Positions 1 through 11,923 of a stretch of 64,000 nucleotides of DNA are shown piece by piece. A model generated the notes under the pieces. That model was not told the DNA's origin and did not search any database. It worked only from the letters and a program-made list of their open reading frames with translations. A program made the translations under genes and the position numbers. Within the stretch, counting starts at the first letter, position 1; each line of letters opens with the position of its first letter. The stretch covers positions 8,185,001 to 8,249,000 of the forward strand of contig CATNEN010000007.1 in NCBI GenBank assembly GCA_950097015.1, read 5' to 3'. Source of the DNA: Macrostomum hystrix. Taxonomy: Eukaryota > Platyhelminthes > Macrostomidae.

Positions 1-274
1 TCACTATCGCACAGAAGACAGTACCACACACAAACTCACAAGTGACTGTCGATCGGAAAATTTTAAGAATGCACCTTTTGCAATCTAAAAAATTGTTTCA
101 CAAACGTTTACTGCAGTAAACATCGCGTTAAAAGTCATCAAATTTATTAACCTGATCTGCAAAATGCAAAAAAGCAATTAGACGCATGTTCAATATGAAT
201 CCCAATTATTTTTGCACGAGAAAAGTTTTCATAATGAACACACATGTTACACAATTAATGAGTGTTTGACACTT
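1..274. other. AT-rich non-coding sequence
   Basis: No coding exon, RNA gene or known element is visible. It probably belongs to the intron upstream of the exon at 682, because the next coding sequence needs an upstream 5' part that is not found here. Confidence 0.4.
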
Positions 275-590
275 CAGTCACGTGGTATCAGTCAGGTGAT
301 ATCAGTCAGGTGATATCAGTCAGGTGATATCAGTCAGGTGGTATCAGTCAGGTGATATCAGTCAGGTGGTATCAGTCAGGTGATATCAGTCAGGTGATAT
401 CAGTCAGGTGATATCAGTCAGGTGATATCAGTCAGGTGATATCAGTCAGGTGATATCAGTCAGGTGATATCAGTCAGGTGATATCAGTCAGGTGATATCA
501 GTCAGGTGATATCAGTCAGGTGATATCAGTCAGGTGATATCAGTCAGGTGGTATCAGTCAGGTGATATCAGTCAGGTGATATCAGTCACC
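275..590. repeat. 14-bp minisatellite (ATATCAGTCAGGTG)n
   Basis: About 22 head-to-tail copies of a 14-bp unit. The main variant has GGTATC in place of GATATC. Most units carry the GATATC palindrome. It lies just upstream of the first coding exon and is probably intronic. Confidence 0.95.
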
Positions 591-681
591 TAATTCACAC
601 CTAATTCCCCAAGCAATAAAATCGCAGTTCACAATGTACTTTAATTAAGTTTTAATAACAACGAATCGTCCCTTCGGGCAG

Positions 682-827
682 GAGGTCGCAGATGACGGTG
701 CAGAAGGCGCAGGCTTGCGTGCAGTACATCCTCAGCCTGATGGGCTCCCCGTGCTATTACCTGCAGTTCAACTTCTACCATATCAGGAACTACGCCGAGG
801 GCCTGCTTGAGGGCAACTGCGAAACTG
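682..827 (+). CDS. penultimate coding exon of an unrecognised protein (partial)
   Basis: The frame is strongly GC-ending and reads RSQMTVQKAQACVQYILS and onward, with three cysteines. A possible acceptor (GGGCAG) ends at 681 and a second CAG ends at 691. The donor is CTG|GTGAGA after 827. The exon ends with one base of a split codon, and that phase joins the exon at 3950 to give GAC (Asp). The open frame continuing past 827 into the minisatellite is an artefact of the stop-free repeat. The 5' part of the gene lies outside the window or was not found. The function is unknown. The cysteines and the hydrophobic C-terminus of the next exon would suit a small secreted or GPI-anchored protein, which is only an inference. 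Confidence 0.6.
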
Positions 828-889
828 GTGAGACACACTGGTTTGCACATAGAAGCATTGTCCACGACAAATGCCACATGTTTTGGAAA

Positions 890-1735
890 ACTGCATACTC
901 ACCCCATACCTCACTGCCTACACACCCTATACCTCACTACGTACTCACCTCATACCTCACAACCTACTCACCTCATACCTCACTACGTACTCACCTCATA
1001 CCTCACTGCCTACTCACCTCATACCTCACTGCCTACACACCCTATACCTCACTACCTACTCACCTCATACCTCACTGCCTACACACCCTATACCTCACTA
1101 CCTACTCACCTCATACCTCACTGCCTACACACCCTATACCTCACTACCTACTCACCTCATACCTCACTACCTACTCACCTCATACCTCACTGCCTACACA
1201 CCCGATACCTCACTACCTACTCACCTCATACCTCACTACCTACTCACCTCATACCTCACTGCCAACACACCCTATACCTCACTACCTACTCACCTCATAC
1301 CTCACTGCCTACTCGCCCCATGTCTCACTATCTACTCGCCCCATGTCTCACTATCTACTCGCCCCATGTCTCACTATCTACTCGCCCCATGTCTCACTAT
1401 CTACTCACCCCATGTCTCACTATCTACTCGCCCCATGTCTCACTATCTACTCACCCCATGTCTCACTATCTACTCACCTCATACCTCACTACCTACTCAC
1501 CTCATACCTCACTGCCTACTCGCCCCATGTCTCACTATCTACTCACCCCATGTCTCACTATCTACTCGCCCCATGTCTCACTATCTACTCACCCCATGTC
1601 TCACTATCTACTCACCCCATGTCTCACTATCTACTCACCCCATGCCTCACTATCTACTCACCCCATGTCTCACTATCTACTCACCCCATGTCTCACTATC
1701 TACTCACCCCATGTCTCACTACATACTCAACTCGT
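890..1735. repeat. 23-bp minisatellite, G-poor on + strand
   Basis: About 37 copies of a 23-bp unit with core TACCTCACTACCTACTCACC. The first half is mainly the ACCTCA-type variant and the second half the GCCCCATGTCTCAC variant. The + strand is almost free of G. The unit length is not a multiple of three and has no stop on +, so all three frames stay open and give cycling pseudo-proteins. It lies inside the intron 828-3949. Confidence 0.95.
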
Positions 1736-2276
1736 GTATCAAAAAAATGTTCCAGCGAATCCGCTAGTGGTGTTATTGTGTTTTCCTTAGCCATCTCATA
1801 CAGCTCTCACTTCTTTAGTGATTTTCCCCATTTCTCAGCATCCCAGGTCGCCCTGGCTCGCAGCCGTCTCGCATCTCGCAGGCCATTAATTGCAATCTCC
1901 AGGGCCGTAGGCGCCCAAGCCCGGTAGAAGGCCGAGTGAGAAGTCGGGTAGTTACAGCTTTGATTTCAGGCCCGGGCAGTTGATTAAATGGGCAGGGAGT
2001 GGCGGCCTGCCAGCTACTTTCATCCCCTACCCCGTTTCTCACTTTCACCCTCCAGTGGATGGGAGCCGCCAACGCTTTGGCCTAAATAATATAACAGCTG
2101 CCAGTCGTAATAGCCATAATGTACTGCCCGCGCCCGCCACTTTTTATAGGCCTTTTGGAATGCGTTGTCGAAATATTTATGGAAATATCCTATAGAGCTG
2201 CGAGGTAATTATGTGTTTTTATGATGGAGCGTCAACAAAAAATATATTTTTTCAATTGCACAAAGCTCAGTCATAT
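1736..2276. other. unique intronic sequence
   Basis: Single-copy sequence between two arrays within the intron 828-3949. No supported exon. Short GC-rich stretches near 1830-2080 have open frames on both strands but no convincing splice signals. Confidence 0.4.
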
Positions 2277-3800
2277 GGTTAGATGAGATTTCAGTAGTAT
2301 TAGATGGGATTTAAATAAGGTTAGATGGGATTTGAATAGGGTTAGATGGGATTTAAATAGGGTTAGATGGGATTTCAGTAGTATTAGATGGGATTTAAAT
2401 AGGGTTAGATGGGATTTGAATAGGGTTAGATGGGATTTAAATAAGGTTAGATGGGATTTGACTCGGGTTAGATGAGATTTCAGTAGTATTAGATGGGATT
2501 TAAAAAGGGTTAGATGGGATTTGAATAGGGTTAGATGAGATTTAAATAAGGTTAGATGGGATTTGAAGAGGGTTAGATGGGATTTGAATAGGGTTAGATG
2601 GGATTTGAATAAGGTTAGATGGGATTTGAATAAGGTTAGATGGGATTTGAATAGGGTTAGATGGGATTTAAATAAGGTTAGATGGGATTTAAATAGGGTT
2701 AGATGGGATTTGAATAGGGTTAGATGGGATTTGAATAGGGTTAGATGGGATTTGAATAAGGTTAGATGGGATTTGAATAGGGTTAGATGGGATTTGAATA
2801 GGGTTAGATGGGATTTGAATAGGGTTAGATGGGATTTGAATAAGGTTAGATGGGATTTGAATAGGGTTAGATGGGATTTGAATAGGGTTAGATGGGATTT
2901 GAATAGGGTTAGATGGGATTTGAATAAGGTTAGATGGGATTTGAATAGGGTTAGATGGGATTTGAATAGGGTTAGATGGGGTTTGACTCGGGTTAGATGG
3001 GATTTGAATAGGGTTAGATGGGGTTTGACTCGGGTTAGATGGGATTTGAATAGGGTTAGATGGGATTCGAATAGGGTTAGATGGGATTTGAATAGGGTTA
3101 GATGGGGTTTGACTCGGGTTAGATGGGATTTGAATAGGGTTAGATGGGATTCGAATAGGGTTAGATGGGATTTGAATAGGGTTAGATGGGAATTGACTCG
3201 GGTTAGATGGGATTTGAATAGGGTTAGATGGGATTTGAATGGAGTTAGATGGGATTTGAATAGGGTTAGATGGGATTCGAATAGGGTTAGATGGGATTCG
3301 AATAGGGTTAGATGGGATTTGACTCGGGTTAGATGGGATTTGAATAGGGTTAGATGGGATTTGCATTGGGCTAGATGGGATTTGAATAGGGTTAGATGGG
3401 ATTTGAATAGGGTTAGATGGGATTTGAATAGGGTTAGATGGGATTTGACTCGGGTTAGATGGGATTTGAATAGGGTTAGATGGGATTTGAAAGGGTTAGA
3501 TGGGATTTGAATAGGGTTAGATGGGATTTGAATAGGGTTAGATGGGATTTGAATAGGGTTAGATGGGATTTGAAAAGGGTTAGGTGGGATTTGAATAGGG
3601 TTAGATGGGATTTGAATAGGGTTAGATGGGATTTGACTCGGGTTAGATGGGATTTGAATAGGGTTAGGTGGGATTTGAATAGGGTTAGATGGGATTTGAA
3701 TAGGGTTAGATGGGATTTGAAAAGGGTTAGGTGGGATTTGAATAGTGTTAGATGGGATTTGAATAGGGTTAGATGGGATTTGAATAGGGTTAGATGGGAT
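2277..3800. repeat. 21-bp minisatellite, C-free on + strand
   Basis: About 72 copies of a 21-bp unit with core GGTTAGATGGGATTTGAATA. Units alternate mainly among GAATAGG, GAATAAG and GACTCGG endings. The + strand is nearly free of C. Because 21 is a multiple of three, one + frame repeats VRWDLNR and the reverse strand reads IQIPSNP. It lies between exons that splice in phase, so it is intronic. Confidence 0.95.
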
Positions 3801-3949
3801 CTTCTGTATTGAATTTAGAAATATATATGTTCATTGTTAGGTGCATTAAACAAATTCATTTTCCTAAATTGAATAGTAAATAATTATTATACGTGAATTT
3901 TAAGCTTTTGTGGGAAAAATGAGCTGTCAACCCCTTTGCCATCCTGCAG

Positions 3950-4041
3950 ACACCGGTGTTGCTTCTCGTCAACCCGTCGCTGCCCTCGCGCTGACGTCTT
4001 CGGCCGCATTCACAGCGGCCCTCCTGCAGCGGTTGACCTGA
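3950..4041 (+). CDS. terminal coding exon of the unrecognised protein
   Basis: The acceptor is a pyrimidine tract ending CATCCTGCAG at 3949. The first two bases complete the codon begun at 827 (GAC). The frame then reads TGVASRQPVAALALTSSAAF and ends with TGA at 4039-4041. The last roughly 20 residues are mostly hydrophobic and small, as in a GPI-attachment signal or a C-terminal membrane anchor. GC-ending codons match the exon at 682. The reading frame, acceptor and composition make the join convincing, but the protein family is not recognised. Confidence 0.6.
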
Positions 4042-4627
4042 ACCAGACCGCTCAACTGATGCTTGATTCAGTTTTTCTACTTCTTTCTATCTATTTAGTT
4101 GCCTTTCCTTTGATTGCTACTGCAAGTAAGCTACTTCGCGGGCGGAGCACCAAGTTTTTTTTCTTCAAGAGGGAAGTTTAGCAAATATGCGTACATGGAT
4201 TGCCACTTTGCTGTGATGTTGAAATCCTTTGCACTATTTTGACAGCGATAATTTACGACTTCTAAAATACAAGCTACTCAGCGATTACTGTACTGTTTGG
4301 CACCTTATTTATCTTTTCAGCGTTATTTATTGATTCTGTGTTTGCTTTGCTGAATCAACTAGTAAAAGTGCAATATAAAATCAGCACAAATATTTAAGAA
4401 CCCAATTAACTAGCTTCTCTTGGATCTGATTGAGTCTGGTGGCTATCTTGACTTAGCGGCAGGGAGCCTCCATGACGGACGCAGCGAGGAGGCGGCCGAT
4501 GGGTATTTGAGACAGCCACGTGGTCCCCAGGGGGAAAAGGTGTGGCATTTCTACTGCTAAATCTAACATTCACAATCTACCACAAAATTTATCTAACCGT
4601 GTGACTCCCTGCCTCACTCTGGGCCAC
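4042..4627. other. 3' flank and spacer
   Basis: AT-rich sequence downstream of the stop at 4041. No canonical AATAAA is seen, although an AATATA variant occurs near 4371. A GC-rich island at about 4455-4541 has an open + frame (SLHDGRSEEAADGYLRQPRG) followed by AAAAG|GTGTGG, which could be the donor of a 5' exon of the next gene. This is not well supported. Confidence 0.3.
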
Positions 4628-7600
4628 CTTCTGTCTCCATCTGTGTGACTCTTCTGTCTCACTCCATATCACTCTTCTGTCTCACTCCATATCACTCTTC
4701 TGTCTCACTCCATATCACTCTTCTGTCTCACTCTCTGTCACTCCTCTGTCTCACTCCATATCACTCTTCTGTCTCACTCCATATCACTCTTCTGTCTCAC
4801 TCCATATCACTCTTCTGTCTCACTCTCTGTCACTCTTCTGTCTCACTCTCTGTCACTCTTCTGTCTCACTCCATATCACTCTTCTGTCTCACTCCATATC
4901 ACTCTTCTGTCTCACTCTCTGTCACTCTTCTGTCTCACTCTCTGTCAGTCTTCTGTCTCACTCTCTGTCACTCTTCTGTCTCACTCTCTGTCAGTCTTCT
5001 GTCTCACTCTCTGTCAGTCTTCTGTCTCACTCTCTGTTACTCTTCTGTCACACTCTCTGTCAGTCTTCTGTCTCACTCTCTGTGAGTCTTCTGCCTCACT
5101 CTCTGTTACTCTTCTGTCTCACTCTCCGTCAGTCTTCTCATTCTCTGTCAGTCTTGTGTCTCACTCTCTGTCACTCTTCTGTCTCACTCCATATCACTCT
5201 TCTGTCCCACTCTCTGTCAGTCTTCTGTCTCACCATCTGTCTGTCTTCTGTCTCACTCTCTGTTACTCCTCTTTCTCACTCTCTGTCACTCTTCTGTCTC
5301 ACTCCATATCACTCTTCTGTCTCACTCCCTGTCACTCTTCTCACTCTCTGTCAGTCTTCTGTCTCACTCTCTGTCACTCTCTGTCTCACTCTCTGTCACT
5401 CTTCTGTCTCACTCTCTGTCACTCTTCTGTCTCACTCTCAGTCACTCCTCTGTCTCACTCTCTGTCACTCTCTGTCACTCTTGTCTCACTCTCTGTCACT
5501 CTTGTCTCACTCTCTGTCACTCTCTGTCACTCTTCTGTCTCACTCTCTGTCACACTTCTGTCTCACTCCATATCACTCTTCTGTCTCACTCCCTGTCACT
5601 CTTCTCACTCTCTGTCAGTCTTCTGTCTCACTCTCTGTCAGTCGTCTGTCTCACTCTCTGTTACTCTTCTGTCTCACTCTCTGTCACTCTTCTGTCTCAC
5701 TCTCTGTCACTACTTCTCACTCTCTGTCAGTCTTCTGTCTCACTCTCTGTCAGTCTTCTGTCTCACTCTCTGTCACTCTTCTGTCTCACTCTCTGTCAGT
5801 CTTCTGTCTCACTCTCTGTCACACTTCTGTCTCACTCTCTGTTACTCTTCTGTCACACTCTCTGTCAGTCTTCTGTCTCACTCTCTGTGAGTCTTCTGTC
5901 TCACTCTCTGTTACTCTTCTGTCTCACTCTCTGTCAGTCTTCTCATTCTCTGTCAGTCTTGTGTCTCACTCTCTGTCACTCTTCTGTCTCACTCTCTGTT
6001 ACTCTTCTGTCTCACTCTCTGTCAGTCTTGTGTCTCACTCTCTGTCACTCTTCTGTCTCACTCCATATCACTCTTCTGTCCCACTCTCTGTCAGTCTTCT
6101 GTCTCACCATCTGTCTGTCTTCTGTCTCACTCTCCGTCACTCCTCTTTCTCACTCTCTGTCACTCTTCTGTCTCACTCCATATCACTCTTCTGTCTCACT
6201 CCATATCACTCTTCTGTCTCACTCCCTGTCACTCTTCTCACTCTCTGTCAGTCTTCTGTCTCACTCTCTGTCAGTCGTCTGTCTCACTCTCTGTCACTCT
6301 TCTGTCTCACTCTCTGTCACTCTTCTGTCTCACTCTCTGTCACTCTTCTGTCTCACTCTCTGTCACTCCTCTTTCTCACTCTCTGTCACTCTCTGTCTCA
6401 CTCTCTGTCAGTCTTCTGTCTCACTCTCTGTCACTCTTCTGTCTCACTCTCTGTTACTCTTCTGTCTCACTCTCTGTCACTCTTCTGTCTCACTCCATAT
6501 CACTCTTCTGTCCCACTCTCTGTCAGTCTTCTGTCTCACCATCTGTCTGTCTTCTGTCTCACTCTCTGTCACTCCTCTTTCTCACTCTCTGTCACTCTTC
6601 TGTCTCACTCCATATCACTCTTCTGTCTCACTCCATATCACTCTTCTGTCTCACTCCCTGTCACTCTTCTCACTCTCTGTCAGTCTTCTGTCTCACTCTC
6701 TGTCAGTCGTCTGTCTCACTCTCTGTCACTCTTCTGTCTCACTCTCTGTCACTCTTCTGTCTCACTCTCAGTCACTCCTCTGTCTCACTCTCTGTCACTC
6801 TCTGTCACTCTTGTCTCACTCTCTGTCACTCTTGTCTCACTCTCTGTCACTCTCTGTCACTCTTCTGTCTCACTCTCTGTCACACTTCTGTCTCACTCCA
6901 TATCACTCTTCTGTCTCACTCCCTGTCACTCTTCTCACTCTCTGTCAGTCTTCTGTCTCACTCTCTGTCACTCTTCTGTCTCACTCTCAGTCACTCCTCT
7001 GTCTCACTCTCTGTCACTCTCTGTCACTCTTGTCTCACTCTCTGTCACTCTTGTCTCACTCTATGTCACTCTCTGTCACTCTTCTGTCTCACTCTCTGTC
7101 ACACTTCTGTCTCACTCTATGTCACTCTTCTCATTCTCTGTCAGTCTTCTGTCTCACTCTCTGTCACTCTTCTGTCTCACTCTCAGTCACTCCTCTGTCT
7201 CACTCTCTGTCACTCTCTGTCACTCTTGTCTCACTCTCTGTCACTCTTGTCTCACTCTCTGTCACTCTCTGTCACTCTTTTGTCTCACTCTCTGTCACTC
7301 TTCTGTCTCACTCTATGTCACTCTTCTCATTCTCTGTCAGTCTTCTGTCTCATCCTCTGTCAGTCTTCTGTCTCACTCTCTGTCACTCTTCAGTCTCACT
7401 CTCTGTCACTCCTCTGTCTCACTCCCTGTCACTCTTCTCACTCTCTGCCAGTCTTCTGTCTCACCATCTGTCAGTCTTCTGTCTCACTCTCTGTCACTCT
7501 TCTGTCTCACTCTCTGTCAGTCTTCTGTCTCACCATCTGTCTGTCTTCTGTCTCACTCTCCGTCACTCCTCTTTCTCACTCTCTGTCACTCTTCTGTCTC

Positions 7601-10600
7601 ACTCCATATCACTCTTCTGTCTCACTCCATATCACTCTTCTGTCTCACTCCCTGTCACTCTTCTCACTCTCTGTCAGTCTTCTGTCTCACTCTCTGTCAG
7701 TCGTCTGTCTCACTCTCTGTCACTCTTCTGTCTCACTCTCTGTCACTCTTCTGTCTCACTCTCTGTCACTCTTCTGTCTCACTCTCTGTCACTCCTCTTT
7801 CTCACTCTCTGTCACTCTCTGTCTCACTCTCTGTCAGTCTTCTGTCTCACCATCTGTCTGTCTTCTGTCTCACTCTCCGTCACTCCTCTTTCTCACTCTC
7901 TGTCACTCTTCTGTCTCACTCCATATCACTCTTCTGTCTCACTCCATATCACTCTTCTGTCTGACTCCATATCACTCTTCTGTCTCACTCCCTGTCACTC
8001 TTCTCACTCTCTGTCAGTCTTCTGTCGCACTCTCTGTCAGTCGTCTGTCTCACTCTCTGTCACTCTTGTCTCACTCTCTGTCACTCTCTGTCACTCCTCT
8101 GTCTCACTCTCTGTCACTCTCTGTCACTCTTGTCTCACTCTCTGTCACTCTTGTCTCACTCTTTGTCACTCTTGTCTCACTCTCTGTCACTCTCTGTCAC
8201 TCTTCTGTCTCACTCTCTGTCACACTTCTGTCTCACTTCATATCACTCTTTTGTCTCACTCTCTGTCACTCCTCTGTCTCACTCTCTGTCACTCTTCTGT
8301 CTCACTCTCTGTCACTCTTCTGTCTCACTCTCTGTCACTCCTCTTTCTCACTCTCTGTCACTCTCTGTCTCACTCTCTGTCACTCTCTGTCTCACTCTCT
8401 GTCAGTCTTCTGTCTCACTCTCTGTCACTCCTCTTTTTCACTCTCTGTCACTCCTCTGTCTCACTCTCTGTCACTCTTCTGTCTCACTCTCTGTCAGTCT
8501 TCTGTCTCACTCTCTGTCACTCCTCTTTTTCACTCTCTGTCACTCCTCTGTCTCACTCTCTGTCACTCTTCTGTCTCACTCTCTGTCACTCTCTGTCACT
8601 CTTCTGTCTCACTCTCTGTCACACTTCTGTCTCACTTCATATCACTCTTTTGTCTCACTCTCTGTCACTCCTCTGTCTCACTCTCTGTCACTCTTCTGTC
8701 TCACTCTCTGTCACTCTTCTGTCTCACTCTCTGTCACTCCTCTTTCTCACTCTCTGTCACTCTCTGTCTCACTCTCTGTCAGTCTTCTGTCTCACTCTCT
8801 GTCAGTCTTCTGTCTCACTCTCTGTCAGTCTTCTGTCTCACTCTCTGTTACTCTTCTGTCTCACTCTCTGTCAGTCTTCTCATTCTCTGTCAGTCTTGTG
8901 TCTCACTCTCTGTCACTCTTCTGTCTCACTCTCTGTCAGTCTTCTGTCTCACTCTCTGTCAGTCTTCTGTCTCACTCTCTGTCAGTCTTCTGTCTCACTC
9001 TCTGTTACTCTTCTGTCTCACTCTCTGTCACTCCTCTGTCTCACTCTCGGTCACTCTTCTGTCTCACTCTCTGTCACTCTTCTGTCTCACTCTCTGTCAC
9101 TCTTCTGTCTCACTCTCTGTCACTCTCTGTCTCACTCTCTGTCACTCTTCTGTCTCACTCTCTGTCAGTCTTCTGTCTCACTCTTTGTCACTCCTCTTTC
9201 TCATCCTCTGTCAGTCTTCTGTCTCACTCTCTGTCACTCTTCAGTCTCACTCTCTGTCACTCCTCTGTCTCACTCCCTGTCACTCTTCTCACTCTCTGCC
9301 AGTCTTCTGTCTCACCATCTGTCAGTCTTCTGTCTCACTCTCTGTCACTCTTCTGTCTCACTCTCTGTCAGTCTTCTGTCTCACCATCTGTCTGTCTTCT
9401 GTCTCACTCTCCGTCACTCCTCTTTCTCACTCTCTGTCACTCTTCTGTCTCACTCCATATCACTCTTCTGTCTCACTCCATATCACTCTTCTGTCTCACT
9501 CCCTGTCACTCTTCTCACTCTCTGTCAGTCTTCTGTCTCACTCTCTGTCAGTCGTCTGTCTCACTCTCTGTCACTCTTCTGTCTCACTCTCTGTCACTCT
9601 TCTGTCTCACTCTCTGTCACTCTTCTGTCTCACTCTCTGTCACTCCTCTTTCTCACTCTCTGTCACTCTCTGTCTCACTCTCTGTCAGTCTTCTGTCTCA
9701 CCATCTGTCTGTCTTCTGTCTCACTCTCCGTCACTCCTCTTTCTCACTCTCTGTCACTCTTCTGTCTCACTCCATATCACTCTTCTGTCTGACTCCATAT
9801 CACTCTTCTGTCTCACTCCCTGTCACTCTTCTCACTCTCTGTCAGTCTTCTGTCGCACTCTCTGTCAGTCGTCTGTCTCACTCTCTGTCACTCTTGTCTC
9901 ACTCTCTGTCACTCTCTGTCACTCCTCTGTCTCACTCTCTGTCACTCTCTGTCACTCTTGTCTCACTCTCTGTCACTCTTGTCTCACTCTTTGTCACTCT
10001 TGTCTCACTCTCTGTCACTCTCTGTCACTCTTCTGTCTCACTCTCTGTCACACTTCTGTCTCACTTCATATCACTCTTTTGTCTCACTCTCTGTCACTCC
10101 TCTGTCTCACTCTCTGTCACTCTTCTGTCTCACTCTCTGTCACTCTTCTGTCTCACTCTCTGTCACTCCTCTTTCTCACTCTCTGTCACTCTCTGTCTCA
10201 CTCTCTGTCACTCTCTGTCTCACTCTCTGTCAGTCTTCTGTCTCACTCTCTGTCACTCCTCTTTTTCACTCTCTGTCACTCCTCTGTCTCACTCTCTGTC
10301 ACTCTTCTGTCTCACTCTCTGTCAGTCTTCTGTCTCACTCTCTGTCACTCCTCTTTTTCACTCTCTGTCACTCCTCTGTCTCACTCTCTGTCACTCTTCT
10401 GTCTCACTCTCTGTCACTCTCTGTCACTCTTCTGTCTCACTCTCTGTCACACTTCTGTCTCACTTCATATCACTCTTTTGTCTCACTCTCTGTCACTCCT
10501 CTGTCTCACTCTCTGTCACTCTTCTGTCTCACTCTCTGTCACTCTTCTGTCTCACTCTCTGTCACTCCTCTTTCTCACTCTCTGTCACTCTCTGTCTCAC

Positions 10601-11191
10601 TCTCTGTCAGTCTTCTGTCTCACTCTCTGTCAGTCTTCTGTCTCACTCTCTGTCAGTCTTCTGTCTCACTCTCTGTTACTCTTCTGTCTCACTCTCTGTC
10701 AGTCTTCTCATTCTCTGTCAGTCTTGTGTCTCACTCTCTGTCACTCTTCTGTCTCACTCTCTGTCAGTCTTCTGTCTCACTCTCTGTCAGTCTTCTGTCT
10801 CACTCTCTGTCAGTCTTCTGTCTCACTCTCTGTTACTCTTCTGTCTCACTCTCTGTCACTCCTCTGTCTCACTCTCGGTCACTCTTCTGTCTCACTCTCT
10901 GTCACTCTTCTGTCTCACTCTCTGTCACTCTTCTGTCTCACTCTCTGTCACTCTCTGTCTCACTCTCTGTCACTCTTCTGTCTCACTCTCTGTCAGTCTT
11001 CTGTCTCACTCTTTGTCACTCCTCTTTCTCACTCTCTGTCACTCCTCTGTCTCACTCTCTGTCACTCTTCTGTCTCACTCTCTGTCACTCCTCTGTCTCA
11101 CTCTCTGTCACTCTTCTGTCTCACTCTCTGTCAGTCGTCTGTCTCCCTCTCTGTCACTCTTATCACTCTCTGTCACTCTTCTGTCTCACTC
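4628..11191. repeat. 6.6 kb 23-bp minisatellite, CT-rich on + strand
   Basis: About 285 units of 23 bp with core CTCACTCTCTGTCACTCTTC. Variants include CTCCATATCACTC, CTCCCTGTCACTC and a CAGTC form. The + strand is pyrimidine-rich and stop-free, so long frames repeating SVSLLSHSLS arise in all phases and are not genes. The right part contains a tandem higher-order duplication of about 1.83-1.85 kb (7351 onward and 9202 onward). The array ends CTCACTCCAG at 11190-11194, which could serve as a splice acceptor. Confidence 0.95.
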
Positions 11192-11337
11192 CAGAGAGAC
11201 GGCCTGAAAATGGCAGTGTAAATCCACCGGAGGCCCCAGGTAGCACCGACGGCTCTGTAGATCTGCGCGACCGCCGTCAGAGCTTTCCGGGTTTTGGATT
11301 TAACGTGAGGTGACCAGCTCAGCTCAGGCGGGTACCC

Positions 11338-11406
11338 ATGGGTCAGCTGACGGACAACGTCAAGGGCTTCATGAACCAGAAGGCGCTGGGCACCCTCCTG
11401 CCGAAG
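11338..11406 (+). CDS. putative first coding exon of an unrecognised gene
   Basis: GC-ending codons start at an ATG in context ACCCATGG and encode MGQLTDNVKGFMNQKALGTL plus LPK. The donor is AAG|GTGTGA. The same frame upstream has a TGA at 11311, so the ATG is a plausible start, possibly just after a CAG acceptor at 11327. The next exon is uncertain. An acceptor CCTTTGCAG ends at 11689, where two frames are possible. Phase 0 gives a 24-residue end with a stop, while a donor two bases later (GGT|GTGAAG) gives VAPSFEAKVRAYFFDPLDTG and onward. I do not recognise the family. Confidence 0.4.
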
Positions 11407-11916
11407 GTGTGAAGTATTGCCTCGTTTAACTCATACTTCACAGGCGTTGCGTCCCGTCAAAGCGAACGTCAGACGTAGCATCGCCATTGTTCTGCTTTTA
11501 ATCCGATGCTGAAGGGTCTTCCATTTCCATTTGCCAGCGTCCCTTTTTTTGACAGTTGACCTAAAAAATAAAATGACTGCTTTGAAAGTCAAGCTGGCAA
11601 CACCCATTTGAAACACATCAAAGCGAGGCCTTCCATTATCCGCAAGGTGTGAACAGGTGTGAAAGGTGTGAATTGCTGTTCCTTTGCAGTTGCACCCTCC
11701 TTTGAAGCCAAAGTCCGCGCCTATTTTTTTGATCCTCTGGACACAGGAGACCTACTCAAGATAATGGCACTCAAGATTCGGGACTTCACACCAATGTCCA
11801 AAGTAATTGAAACCTGCTCAATTCTTTTTGCTCTAAAAAGGCACATGTTTGTCACTTTTTTACATTCATCCCTTTTATCTCCGTCATCCCTTTTATCCCC
11901 GCCTTCACTTTGCTGC
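11407..11916. other. intron or spacer with repeated AAGGTGTGAA
   Basis: AT-rich sequence following the exon at 11338. The decamer AAGGTGTGAA occurs at 11404, 11644 and 11663, with CAGGTGTGAA at 11654. A good acceptor (TTCCTTTGCAG) ends at 11689, followed by about 110 bp of open frame up to a weak donor AAA|GTAATT near 11800. That candidate exon is not confirmed. Confidence 0.35.
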
Positions 11917-11923
11917 TATAAAG
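11917..11923 (+). promoter_or_regulatory. TATA box of the GPCR gene
   Basis: TATAAAG in a GC-rich context (GCTATAAAGGCC), 79 bp upstream of the GPCR start codon. A transcription start about 30 bp downstream would give a 5' UTR of about 55 bp. The position and the sharp match to consensus support it. Confidence 0.55.

Noticed and set aside
692-1927. 411-codon + frame starting in the exon at 682
   Set aside because: Only the first 45 codons are coding. A good donor at 827 and an in-phase exon at 3950 show that the rest is intronic minisatellite.
2563-3812. VRWDLNR repeat protein
   Set aside because: The unit is a multiple of three and therefore open by construction, the reverse strand is open as well, and it lies between exons that splice in phase.
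4645-11313. Very long + strand frames (up to about 1,330 codons) repeating SVSLLSHSLS
   Set aside because: They are the three overlapping phases of a stop-free 23-bp repeat. 23 is not a multiple of three, so all frames look alike. There is no non-repetitive coding sequence and no splice structure.
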